The notes below the pieces were generated by a model. It searched no databases. It was not told where the DNA came from and was given only the letters and a program-made list of their open reading frames with translations. A stretch of 35,409 bases of DNA from Kangiella sp. (GTDB lineage: Bacteria > Pseudomonadota > Gammaproteobacteria > Enterobacterales > Kangiellaceae): contig NZ_JABURJ010000106.1 of NCBI RefSeq assembly GCF_014762745.1, positions 1-35,409 on the forward strand. The letters are read 5' to 3'. Position 1 is the stretch's first letter; the number at the start of each line of letters is the position of its first letter. The position numbers were made by a program, and so were the translations under genes. Shown one piece after another: positions 1 through 6,391 of the stretch.

Positions 1-60
1 TGATTGCTTGAGCGCCAGACCCTTAGAACCTGATCCGGGTTATGCCGGCGTAGGGACAGG
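1..60 (+). promoter_or_regulatory. TPP (THI-box) riboswitch, 3' part only
   Basis: The segment carries the conserved 3' half of a thiamine pyrophosphate riboswitch: a CTTGAG stretch, then ACCCTT, AGAACCTGATC, a short hairpin around CCGG/CCGG, and the GCGTAGGGA end. The 5' strand of the P1/P2 stems lies left of the window, so the element is truncated by the window edge and not by mutation. It sits about 165 bases upstream of a TonB-dependent receptor gene followed by thiamine transport and kinase genes, so it should switch the operon off when TPP is plentiful. No clear GC-rich terminator hairpin is seen before the nine-T run at 75-83, so I cannot say whether control is transcriptional or translational. 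Confidence 0.93.
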
Positions 61-71
61 GAGTTCAGAAA

Positions 72-137
72 ATGTTTTTTTTTGGGAATCTGGCTTTTCT
101 CTTTCTCAGTTTTAAGCCGTTCATTGACAGGGATTGA
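72..137 (+). other. possible 21-codon leader ORF after the riboswitch
   Basis: GGGAG at 59-63 is placed eight bases before an ATG at 72, which opens a 21-codon frame rich in Phe and Leu (starts MFFFGNL) ending with TGA at 135-137. It is not in the frame of the downstream receptor. The Shine-Dalgarno-like GGGAG directly abuts the riboswitch end, so ligand binding could hide it. It could equally be a chance reading through the T-run of an expression platform. Confidence 0.2.
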
Positions 138-223
138 GTCAGTTTAGCTTAACCGCAATTTTCTGTCTTTTCTGTTGTTACTCCGCATACCCCCTAAAAT
201 ATTGTGCTATGTGGAGTTGTCTT

Positions 224-2416
224 TTGATACACGCTATTCGTTCTTTTAAACCTCTTCTTTTGACCAGCTTGCTGGCGATGTCGTTTGCTGCGCTTGCTGA
301 TGAGCAGGCGGATGATGAACTCTTGGATGATGAGATTGAAACTCTTATCGTTACCGCTGAGCATCTGACTGAGAGTCCTTTGACCCTGCCGTCGAGTGTG
401 ACTGTGATCGGTAGTGAGACTGCGCGTAAGAACAATGCTCATCATGTGTCGGATATTTTCAATTTAGCGCCAAACGTTAACTTCGCAACTGGGGCATCGC
501 GTGGTCGATTTATTCAAATCCGTGGAGTAGGCGAGCGGAGTGAGTTTGTTGAGCCGGTTAATTACTCAGTCGGTGTGATTGTTGATGGCATCGATATGAC
601 TGGTATTGCAGGTGGCGCCTTGATGCTTGATACGCAGCAGGTGGAGATCCTTCGTGGGCCGCAGGGTACGCTGTATGGTGCGAATGCTTTGGCGGGTTTG
701 GTCAATATGGTGTCTGCCGCTCCTGAAGCCGATCTATTGAAAGTTTCAGGTTCCTTTGAGTCTTATAACGGTCGTAGTGCTTCTTTGATTAGCAGCGATC
801 AGCTATCTGATGCCTGGGGTTATCGTTTCGCGGTGGGGCAATACCGTAGCGATGGCTATACCGACAATATTTTCCTTGGCCGTGATGATACCCAGAATTT
901 TGACGAGTCGAGTATGAAGGCGCGTCTGGTCTATCAGCCAGATGATAGCTTTTCATTAACTTCGAATCTGATTCTGGTTGATGTCGATAATGGTTATGAT
1001 GCTTTTAGTCTTGATAACACGCGCCAGACGTATTCTGATGAGCCGGGTCATGATCGCCAGGAAACGATTGGTGCTTCCTTTATCGCTGAGTGGGCCTGGG
1101 ATTCGACCAAGTTGCAAAGCACCTTGTCTTTTGCCGATAGCGAACTGGATTACGCTTATGACGAAGATTGGAGCCACACCGGGATTTGTGACGGCACGCC
1201 GTGCGATAGCGATGGCTGGGGTTTTGACTGGTGGTATTCGTCTTTTGATCGCTTCTTGAGAGAGAACCGTAATCTGAGCCTGGACGTTAAATTGATTGGT
1301 GGGCAGGGCAGCCAAGATGAGTTATCCAATCAGTGGGTTGTCGGCGCTTATTTTCGTGACCAGTCAGTGGATCTGTTGCGTGAATATACTTTCAATCCTG
1401 TTGATTTCACTAATCAGTATGATACGAGCAACGCAGCGCTTTATGGTCAGCTGGATATCCCATTAAATAGCAACTGGACGGTGGCAACCGGTGCACGTTT
1501 CGAGCGTCAGACTGCTGATTATATTGATAACCAGCCATTTGTGGATGATCGTTCTGAAAATTTCTGGGGCGGTAAGGTTTCGCTTGAGTATCAGGCCAGC
1601 GAACAGGCGATGCTGTATGCTTTATTGTCGCGTGGGTATAAAGCAGGAGGCTTTAATACTGCACAGGAATTACCGGATTCGCAGCGTGAATATGACTCAG
1701 AATACATGCTCAATCATGAGCTAGGCATAAAAGGTCTTTGGCCTGATGCTGGATTAACTTTGCAGGCATCTGTGTTCTATCAAAACCGTGATGATATTCA
1801 GTCCAAACAATCTTATGTGACCTCGCAGGCTGATGGTCGAACGTTACAGGAAGGCGGCGAGTGCCCCTGTAATTTCACCGATTACAACATTAATGCCGGT
1901 GGTGCAAAAAGCTATGGTGCAGAAGTCGAGTGGAATTGGCGTTCGCTGGATTGGGCGCATTTTTATGGTTCGGTGGGCATATTAAAAACCGAGTTTGAAA
2001 ATCTGCAAAGCTTTACGCATGTGTTGGCAGACCTAACTGCCAATCCACCAGTGCCTTATGACCTGACCGGTCGCGAACTGGCTCATTCGCCTGAGCTGCA
2101 ATGGGTGGCTGGCGCGGATTTTTATTTGAACGACTATTGGTCGTTGAATGTGCAGACTGAATTTAAAGATGAGTTCTACTTGTCGGATCGTCATCAGGTC
2201 AGAGCCGATGATTATCAGTTGTGGCATGTGGCGTTGACCTATGAAGACGCCAATTGGCTGGTTGAGTTTTATGGTCGTAATCTGACCGATAAAACCATTG
2301 TTAATCGTGGTTTTGGCAGCTTCGGTAATGACCCGCGTAAGTTCTACGAAACTGAGCCTTATTTCCAATATGGCACGCCAAGAATCGTTGGCATTCGCGC
2401 TGCTTATCAATTTTAA
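224..2416 (+). CDS. TonB-dependent outer-membrane receptor, probably for thiamine
   Basis: Outer-membrane beta-barrel receptor that uses TonB energy to import a substrate; the substrate is inferred to be thiamine from the TPP riboswitch upstream and the thiamine genes downstream. A cleavable signal peptide (about 25 residues, ending AALA) is followed by a TonB-box-like ETLIVTA, a plug domain (LPSSVTVIG, then VEILRGPQGTLYG, typical of the family) and a long barrel ending in the usual terminal Phe. No N-terminal signalling extension is present. About 730 residues is normal for the class. Start choice: the reading frame is open further upstream with an ATG at 209, but only the TTG at 224 has a good ribosome site (GGAG at 213-216, seven bases away) and gives a compact signal peptide; ATG 209 has none. 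First gene of the operon. Confidence 0.88.
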   Translation: MIHAIRSFKPLLLTSLLAMSFAALADEQADDELLDDEIETLIVTAEHLTESPLTLPSSVTVIGSETARKNNAHHVSDIFNLAPNVNFATGASRGRFIQIRGVGERSEFVEPVNYSVGVIVDGIDMTGIAGGALMLDTQQVEILRGPQGTLYGANALAGLVNMVSAAPEADLLKVSGSFESYNGRSASLISSDQLSDAWGYRFAVGQYRSDGYTDNIFLGRDDTQNFDESSMKARLVYQPDDSFSLTSNLILVDVDNGYDAFSLDNTRQTYSDEPGHDRQETIGASFIAEWAWDSTKLQSTLSFADSELDYAYDEDWSHTGICDGTPCDSDGWGFDWWYSSFDRFLRENRNLSLDVKLIGGQGSQDELSNQWVVGAYFRDQSVDLLREYTFNPVDFTNQYDTSNAALYGQLDIPLNSNWTVATGARFERQTADYIDNQPFVDDRSENFWGGKVSLEYQASEQAMLYALLSRGYKAGGFNTAQELPDSQREYDSEYMLNHELGIKGLWPDAGLTLQASVFYQNRDDIQSKQSYVTSQADGRTLQEGGECPCNFTDYNINAGGAKSYGAEVEWNWRSLDWAHFYGSVGILKTEFENLQSFTHVLADLTANPPVPYDLTGRELAHSPELQWVAGADFYLNDYWSLNVQTEFKDEFYLSDRHQVRADDYQLWHVALTYEDANWLVEFYGRNLTDKTIVNRGFGSFGNDPRKFYETEPYFQYGTPRIVGIRAAYQF

Positions 2417-2435
2417 AGTTAGAAAGGAGTTTGTG

Positions 2436-2684
2436 ATGAAGATTTCTGTTGAATTAAGTTTGTATCCGCTGGACGATCAGTTTCTGCCGATTATTCAGGA
2501 TATTGTTGAGCGTCTGATGGGCGACAAGCGAGTAGAGGTCATCGTTAATACCATGAGTACGCAGATTTTTGGTGACTTCGAATCGGTTATGGCGGTGGTT
2601 AACGAAACCATTGAGTACTCGTTTAAGACTTATGGCAAGCAGGTGTTTGTGGCCAAGTTTTTGAACAGCGACGTTAAGCCTTGA
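2436..2684 (+). CDS. small YkoF/MTH1187-like thiamine-binding protein
   Basis: An 82-residue soluble protein with no signal peptide. The pattern MKISVELSLYPL, then a predicted helix, then a short central segment with MSTQIFGDF, a second helix and a final strand (KQVFVAKFL) fits the ferredoxin-like single-domain thiamine/HMP-binding family related to MTH1187 and to half of Bacillus YkoF. AAGGAG at 2424-2429 with six-base spacing marks the ATG. It follows the receptor by 19 bases, so it is surely co-transcribed under the riboswitch. In Bacillus, YkoF works with the YkoEDC transporter; no such ABC/ECF components are present here, so the protein may act as a cytoplasmic or sensory thiamine binder for the PnuT route. 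Family placement is from sequence pattern only; the role is inferred. Confidence 0.72.
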   Translation: MKISVELSLYPLDDQFLPIIQDIVERLMGDKRVEVIVNTMSTQIFGDFESVMAVVNETIEYSFKTYGKQVFVAKFLNSDVKP

Positions 2685-2741
2685 GGGAGCTCCGCGAATT
2701 TAAGGTACGCATCTGCGTTTGTTTTTCTGTGAAAAAAAATT

Positions 2742-2866
2742 AAGAGCAGATCCTGACTTTCGTCAGGATGACAGGCTTTGAGGTGATTGCCCTCCTGTAG
2801 GTTGGAAAAGACTCGGAACGAGCCGCCTTCCAACATTGGAGCGGGCGACCGCAGGTCGCCCCTACA
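2742..2866 (+). repeat. composite palindromic repeat inside the thiamine operon
   Basis: Several perfect hairpins are stacked here: an ATCCTGAC/GTCAGGAT stem at 2750-2769 with a 4-base loop; GTTGGAA at 2801-2807 pairing with TTCCAAC at 2828-2834 around a CTCG-GAA-CGAG mini-hairpin (2812-2822); GGGCGACC/GGTCGCCC at 2843-2861; and an outer TGTAGG/CCTACA pair (2796-2801, 2861-2866). The 15 bases AAGAGCAGATCCTGA at 2742 recur at 4344. This looks like REP/BIME-type dispersed sequence filling the 220-base gap between the ykoF-like gene and the permease gene. It could stabilise or attenuate the operon message. Confidence 0.7.
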
Positions 2867-2904
2867 AGCCTCGTTAAAAAATTAAAGAATAAATAAGGAA
2901 GCTG

Positions 2905-3513
2905 ATGAGCGACTTTTTAGAAACTTTCGGCCAGCAGGTGGCTGCCACATCCGTCTGGGAGTGGCTGGCAGTTACCCTTGCTATTGCCTATGTTTTATTG
3001 GCAATTAAAGAAAACATCTGGTGCTGGGTTGCAGCATTTTTCAGCACGGCGATTTACACTGTGTTGTTCTTTGACGTTAATCTGTTCATGGAATCGCTGC
3101 TGAATATTTATTATTTGCTGATGGCGGTCTACGGCTTCTATCAGTGGCGATTCACTGGGAAGAAGGGCAACGACAAACCGATCAGTCGCTGGTCAATCAG
3201 GACGCATCTGATATGGATTGTAGGTTTGTCGGTGATTGTGGCTATTAGTGGCTATTTGCTCGATAACTACACGACACAGGATTTTGCATACGTGGATTCC
3301 TTTACCACCTGGTTTGCAGTGTTTACAACCTATCTATTGGCGCAGAAAGTTCTAGAGAATTGGCTGTATTGGGTTGTGATTGATTTCGTATCGGTGTTTT
3401 TGTATTGGGAAAAAGGCTTATTGATTACGGCGATTCTTTTTGCTGGTTATACGGTGATGGCGATTATCGGTTGGCTGGAGTGGAAGAAACATTATGAGCA
3501 TTCAGCAACCTAA
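2905..3513 (+). CDS. pnuT: PnuT/PnuC-family thiamine transporter
   Basis: Inner-membrane facilitator of the PnuC family, about 202 residues, with roughly seven hydrophobic segments. Family landmarks include IKENIWCWVAA in the first third, NIYYLLMAVYGFYQW, and the C-terminal ENWLYWVVIDFVSV followed by GWLEWKK. PnuC members carry nicotinamide riboside; those under TPP riboswitches are called PnuT and are assigned to thiamine. The riboswitch, receptor and kinase neighbours support the PnuT reading here. AAGGAA at 2895-2900 precedes the ATG. The next gene starts inside its last codons (20-base overlap), which suggests translational coupling to a kinase that would trap the imported vitamin. Substrate is inferred from context. 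Confidence 0.87.
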   Translation: MSDFLETFGQQVAATSVWEWLAVTLAIAYVLLAIKENIWCWVAAFFSTAIYTVLFFDVNLFMESLLNIYYLLMAVYGFYQWRFTGKKGNDKPISRWSIRTHLIWIVGLSVIVAISGYLLDNYTTQDFAYVDSFTTWFAVFTTYLLAQKVLENWLYWVVIDFVSVFLYWEKGLLITAILFAGYTVMAIIGWLEWKKHYEHSAT

Positions 3514-4333
3514 TTGGTGGCGCTATTCAGCAAATAGCTGGCAACAGCTGGTGGAGCTGTTGATGCAGTTACAGCCGACCAGCATTGCTCACTCTGCCAA
3601 TCAGGTCAACTGGCAGCTGCTTTGCCAGGGCGACACTAATGCGAACTATAAACTGTGCCTGCCGCACCAGGATTATTTTGTACAGTTAGCGGATCAGGCA
3701 AAAGTCAATCAACTGCCAGGTGGTCACTACGGCTCACAGACGCGTTTGGTCAGTGAAAACCCGGCACTTTCAAAGTGGCTTCCAAAGTGTCTGTTGGATA
3801 ATGAGGATATAAGAGTTTCAGTCTGGCTTTATGCAGGCCCGACGGTCAGTCAGCATTTCAATAACCCTGATCTTATTGTTGAGCTGAGCTACTTACTAAG
3901 TGAACTGCATCATTCGGAATTGTCATTGCCAGAGTTAAATATGAATAAGCATCTTGCGCGATATTATGAAATCGCAAGAGCCAATAAAAATGCTGACACT
4001 CTGCGTGTCGATGTTTTGTATGAACAGGGACAGAAGCTAGTCGATTATTTTGAAGCGACCCACAGTTGCCACAATGATATTTCACCTGGCAATTTGCTGA
4101 CGGGGCATCAGCTGTTTTTGGTGGACTGGGAGTACGCGGCTTTAAGTGATCCACTGTTTGAGCTGGCGGGAATCATCTGTAACTTTGACCTTAATGAACT
4201 TCAGGAGAGTGAGCTGATTGAAGTGTATCAAACACAGTCAAAGCTAATGGTTGATTTGGATAAACTGGATGCTATGAAAAGCTTGTATAGGATTATTGGT
4301 GAGCTTTGGTATATGGGGAATGAGAAGAGCTAA
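3494..4333 (+). CDS. thiamine kinase-like phosphotransferase (APH/choline kinase fold)
   Basis: 279-residue soluble protein with the aminoglycoside phosphotransferase/choline kinase fold. The Brenner-type catalytic loop HNDISPGN lies at residues 193-200 and the metal-binding D211 in DWEYA follows, then a DPLFELAGI helix. The N-terminal CQGDTNANYKL resembles the nucleotide-binding strands of ThiK. ThiK phosphorylates thiamine to thiamine monophosphate; ending a TPP-riboswitch operon after a permease fits this use. Overlap of 20 bases with pnuT. The usual strand-3 lysine position reads FVQLAD here, with Gln, which is worth noting but seen in distant members. Choline or another small alcohol remains an alternative substrate. 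Confidence 0.75.
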   Translation: MSIQQPNWWRYSANSWQQLVELLMQLQPTSIAHSANQVNWQLLCQGDTNANYKLCLPHQDYFVQLADQAKVNQLPGGHYGSQTRLVSENPALSKWLPKCLLDNEDIRVSVWLYAGPTVSQHFNNPDLIVELSYLLSELHHSELSLPELNMNKHLARYYEIARANKNADTLRVDVLYEQGQKLVDYFEATHSCHNDISPGNLLTGHQLFLVDWEYAALSDPLFELAGIICNFDLNELQESELIEVYQTQSKLMVDLDKLDAMKSLYRIIGELWYMGNEKS

Positions 4334-4343
4334 GAACAGATCC

Positions 4344-4404
4344 AAGAGCAGATCCTGAACTGTGACCAAAGGGAATACCTTTAGGTAATTCAGGATCTGC
4401 TCTT
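4344..4404 (+). terminator. long palindrome, likely operon terminator and dispersed repeat
   Basis: A perfect 16-base inverted repeat (4344-4359 with 4389-4404, AAGAGCAGATCCTGAA and its complement) encloses a second imperfect stem (GAATACC/GGTAATTC). It starts 11 bases after the kinase stop. There is a TCTTTTGCTTT tail but no strong T-run, so termination is plausible rather than certain. The left arm repeats the sequence at 2742-2756. Confidence 0.6.
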
Positions 4405-4463
4405 TTGCTTTCATTCTACTGAAGAAGAGGGTTCATTACCCAACCTACAGAAATTACAGAAAC

Positions 4464-4493
4464 AAAAAAGGTGCGTTTGGACGCACCTTTTTT
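4464..4493. terminator. bidirectional intrinsic terminator
   Basis: A six-A run, GGTGCGT, loop TTGG, ACGCACC and a six-T run form a perfect 13-base-arm hairpin. It lies just downstream of the minus-strand M20 gene and also downstream of the thiamine operon, so it can stop transcription from both sides. Confidence 0.92.
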
Positions 4494-4510
4494 AATTAAA
4501 AGACTAACTA

Positions 4511-5818
4511 TTAATGTGCGTCTTGATGCTTGTTCAAGTAATCAAGCGCCAGTTGAGATAATGCTTTAACACCAGTTTTCATTCCGGCTTCATCAACGTA
4601 GAAATCTGCGGTGTGATGAGGTGCAACTTCACTAAGTGGTTTATCTACAGGCTTACCACCAAGGAAGAAGAACATACCTGGAACTTCGTTAGCGAAGATT
4701 GAAAAGTCTTCAGCCCCAGTGACTGGGTTAACAATGTGGATTTTGTCTTTGCCGATGACGTTTTCAAGGGTTGGCATCATTGCTGCGGTAAGGCCGGGAT
4801 CGTTATAAGTTACCGGCAATGAGCTGGAGTATGGCAGTTCAACCACTGCGGTGGCGCCCATGCTTTTTGCAATTAACTCTGCTTTATCACGAACTTGCTT
4901 GGCGATATTTTTTCGGTCAGCCTCATCTAGCGCACGAATGGTGCCGAGCATTTCCACTTCTTCAGGAATGATGTTGGAGCGTACACCGCCGTGAATTGCG
5001 CCAACGCTGACAACCGATGCTTGCTGTGTAAGTGGCATACTGCGGCTTACGATGGTTTGCAGGCTGTTTACGATCTGCGCCGCAGTGACTACTGGGTCGA
5101 CCGATAGCCAAGGCGTTGAGCCGTGAGCTCCTTTGCCTTTGATGGTGATTTTAAAATCATCCACGCTGGCCATCAGGCCTTCAGATTTTATGCCAATTTC
5201 ACCGACATTAATTCCAGCCCAGATGTGCAGGCCGAAAATCACATCTACATCAGGATCTTTTAGTGCGTCTTGTTTCACCATTAATTCAGCGCCACCTTCT
5301 TCACCCGGAGGCGAGCCTTCTTCGGCAGGCTGGAACAGGAATTTTACGGTACCGGGAATCTCGTCTTTCATGCTGGTTAGAATTTCAGCAACGCCCATCA
5401 GCATGGCGACGTGGGTATCGTGGCCACAAGCATGCATGACGGGAACTTCTTTACCCATGTATTCGCCAATGGCGGTAGATTTAAAGGGCAGGTCATTGCG
5501 TTCTTTAATGGGCAGGGCGTCCATGTCGGCGCGTAATGCGACCACTGGGCCAGGTTTGCCGCCTTTTAAAATGGCTACAATACCTGTGTGAGCTACGCCT
5601 GTCTGGATCTCAAGGCCGAGTTCACGTAAATGCTGCTCAATGTATTTGCTGGTTTCGAACTCGCGGTTGCTGAGCTCTGGATTCTGGTGGAGATGACGAC
5701 GCCATTCGATAACCTTTGGTTCGATTGCATCGGCCTTTTCGGCGATAATCTGTTGGGCATCCTGCGCGTGTAGAGATAACGAAAATCCTGCTAATAAAAG
5801 ACTGACAATAAACTTCAT
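4511..5818 (-). CDS. exported M20 family amidohydrolase/aminoacylase
   Basis: Zinc-dependent M20D amidohydrolase (IAA-amino-acid hydrolase, hippurate hydrolase, AbgB group) of 435 residues. It removes acyl groups from N-acyl amino acids or opens related amides. Visible motifs: RRHLHQNPELSNREFET near the mature N-terminus, ALRADMDALP, MHACGHDTH (metal ligands, residues 128-136), QPAEEG (163-168), GKGAHGSTP in the lid/dimer domain, and GAEDFSIF near the end. The ATG at 5818 is chosen over one nine codons upstream because it starts directly with a signal peptide (KFIVSLLLAGFSLSLHA) and has GAGGG upstream; the protein should be periplasmic or secreted. It stands alone between terminators. The exact substrate cannot be read from sequence. 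Confidence 0.92.
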   Translation of the reverse strand: MKFIVSLLLAGFSLSLHAQDAQQIIAEKADAIEPKVIEWRRHLHQNPELSNREFETSKYIEQHLRELGLEIQTGVAHTGIVAILKGGKPGPVVALRADMDALPIKERNDLPFKSTAIGEYMGKEVPVMHACGHDTHVAMLMGVAEILTSMKDEIPGTVKFLFQPAEEGSPPGEEGGAELMVKQDALKDPDVDVIFGLHIWAGINVGEIGIKSEGLMASVDDFKITIKGKGAHGSTPWLSVDPVVTAAQIVNSLQTIVSRSMPLTQQASVVSVGAIHGGVRSNIIPEEVEMLGTIRALDEADRKNIAKQVRDKAELIAKSMGATAVVELPYSSSLPVTYNDPGLTAAMMPTLENVIGKDKIHIVNPVTGAEDFSIFANEVPGMFFFLGGKPVDKPLSEVAPHHTADFYVDEAGMKTGVKALSQLALDYLNKHQDAH

Positions 5819-6328
5819 ATAGGGGCCCTCAAAATTTAAGCGCATCCAGTTTGGCCTTTTTTAGGGTTTAATGCAAATGTGAGTTGCAATGACTTTCTTC
5901 GAGTAGGGACAACTTATGAGTACCCAGTGGGGCAGACCCTTGTCCGTACAAGAGCGTGGGGTAGGGGCAAGCCCTGAGGTATCCCCATACAATAAAGTCA
6001 TTAATTCAGAATCTCATCGAATGAAGTGCTCAGGGTGCTCCCAAATATCAATTAATAGCACGTCATTGCGAACGACTGAAAGGAGTGACCGCGGTGCGAC
6101 TGAAAGGAGTGTGGCAATCTGGTAATACCGAATGCCTTTAGTCCTGTTCACGAGATTGCACCCGAGGGCATTTCCGTTGGTCACCACGTCATTCGGTCAA
6201 TAAAACGACCTCATGACTCGCAATGACAAGGCTGGTGCTTAACTTAAGTTTGAACTTAAATTCGAGGGGGGCCGTTATTGGCTCGCCACTACCTAAGATA
6301 ATTACTTATTCCCAGGATATTGATGTAC
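5819..6328. other. gene-free stretch made of dispersed repeats
   Basis: About 510 bases without a credible gene. The left end should hold the M20 gene promoter. From 5918 rightwards it is repeat sequence: a GTACCCA...GGGGCAGACCCT segment (5918-5940) that recurs inverted at 34618-34640 with 20 of 23 bases equal, and a long imperfect palindrome at 6062-6227. A 69-codon open frame at 5916-6125 runs straight through these repeats and is not credible as a protein. Confidence 0.7.
6062..6227. repeat. large imperfect palindromic repeat element
   Basis: Outer arms GTCATTGCGA (6062-6071) and TCGCAATGAC (6218-6227) are perfect complements. Inner arms GCAATCT (6114-6120) and AGATTGC (6153-6159) also pair. 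The tandem phrase CTGAAAGGAGTG occurs twice in the left half (from 6076 and 6100). This architecture, GTCATTGCGA...GCAATCT/AGATTGC...TCGCAATGAC, is a familiar class of non-autonomous dispersed repeat in many proteobacterial genomes; no transposase is nearby. Confidence 0.7.
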
Positions 6329-6356
6329 AAAAAAAGGCGTCCGATTGGACGCCTTT
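6329..6356 (-). terminator. intrinsic terminator of fadE
   Basis: Read on the minus strand: AAAGGCGTCC, loop AATC, GGACGCCTTT then a run of T (plus-strand A-run 6329-6335). It lies 36 bases past the fadE stop codon. Confidence 0.9.
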
Positions 6357-6391
6357 CGAGGGGTGTTGCTAGGGGTGTATCTTGAACATGG

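Noticed and set aside
73-100. Intrinsic terminator at the nine-T run after the riboswitch
   Set aside because: No GC-rich hairpin directly precedes the T-run, so it does not meet the usual form; alternative folding with the missing 5' part cannot be excluded.
5916-6125. 69-codon open frame on the plus strand
   Set aside because: It lies wholly on dispersed repeat sequence, has no ribosome site or protein-like pattern, and part of it recurs as noncoding DNA near 34630.
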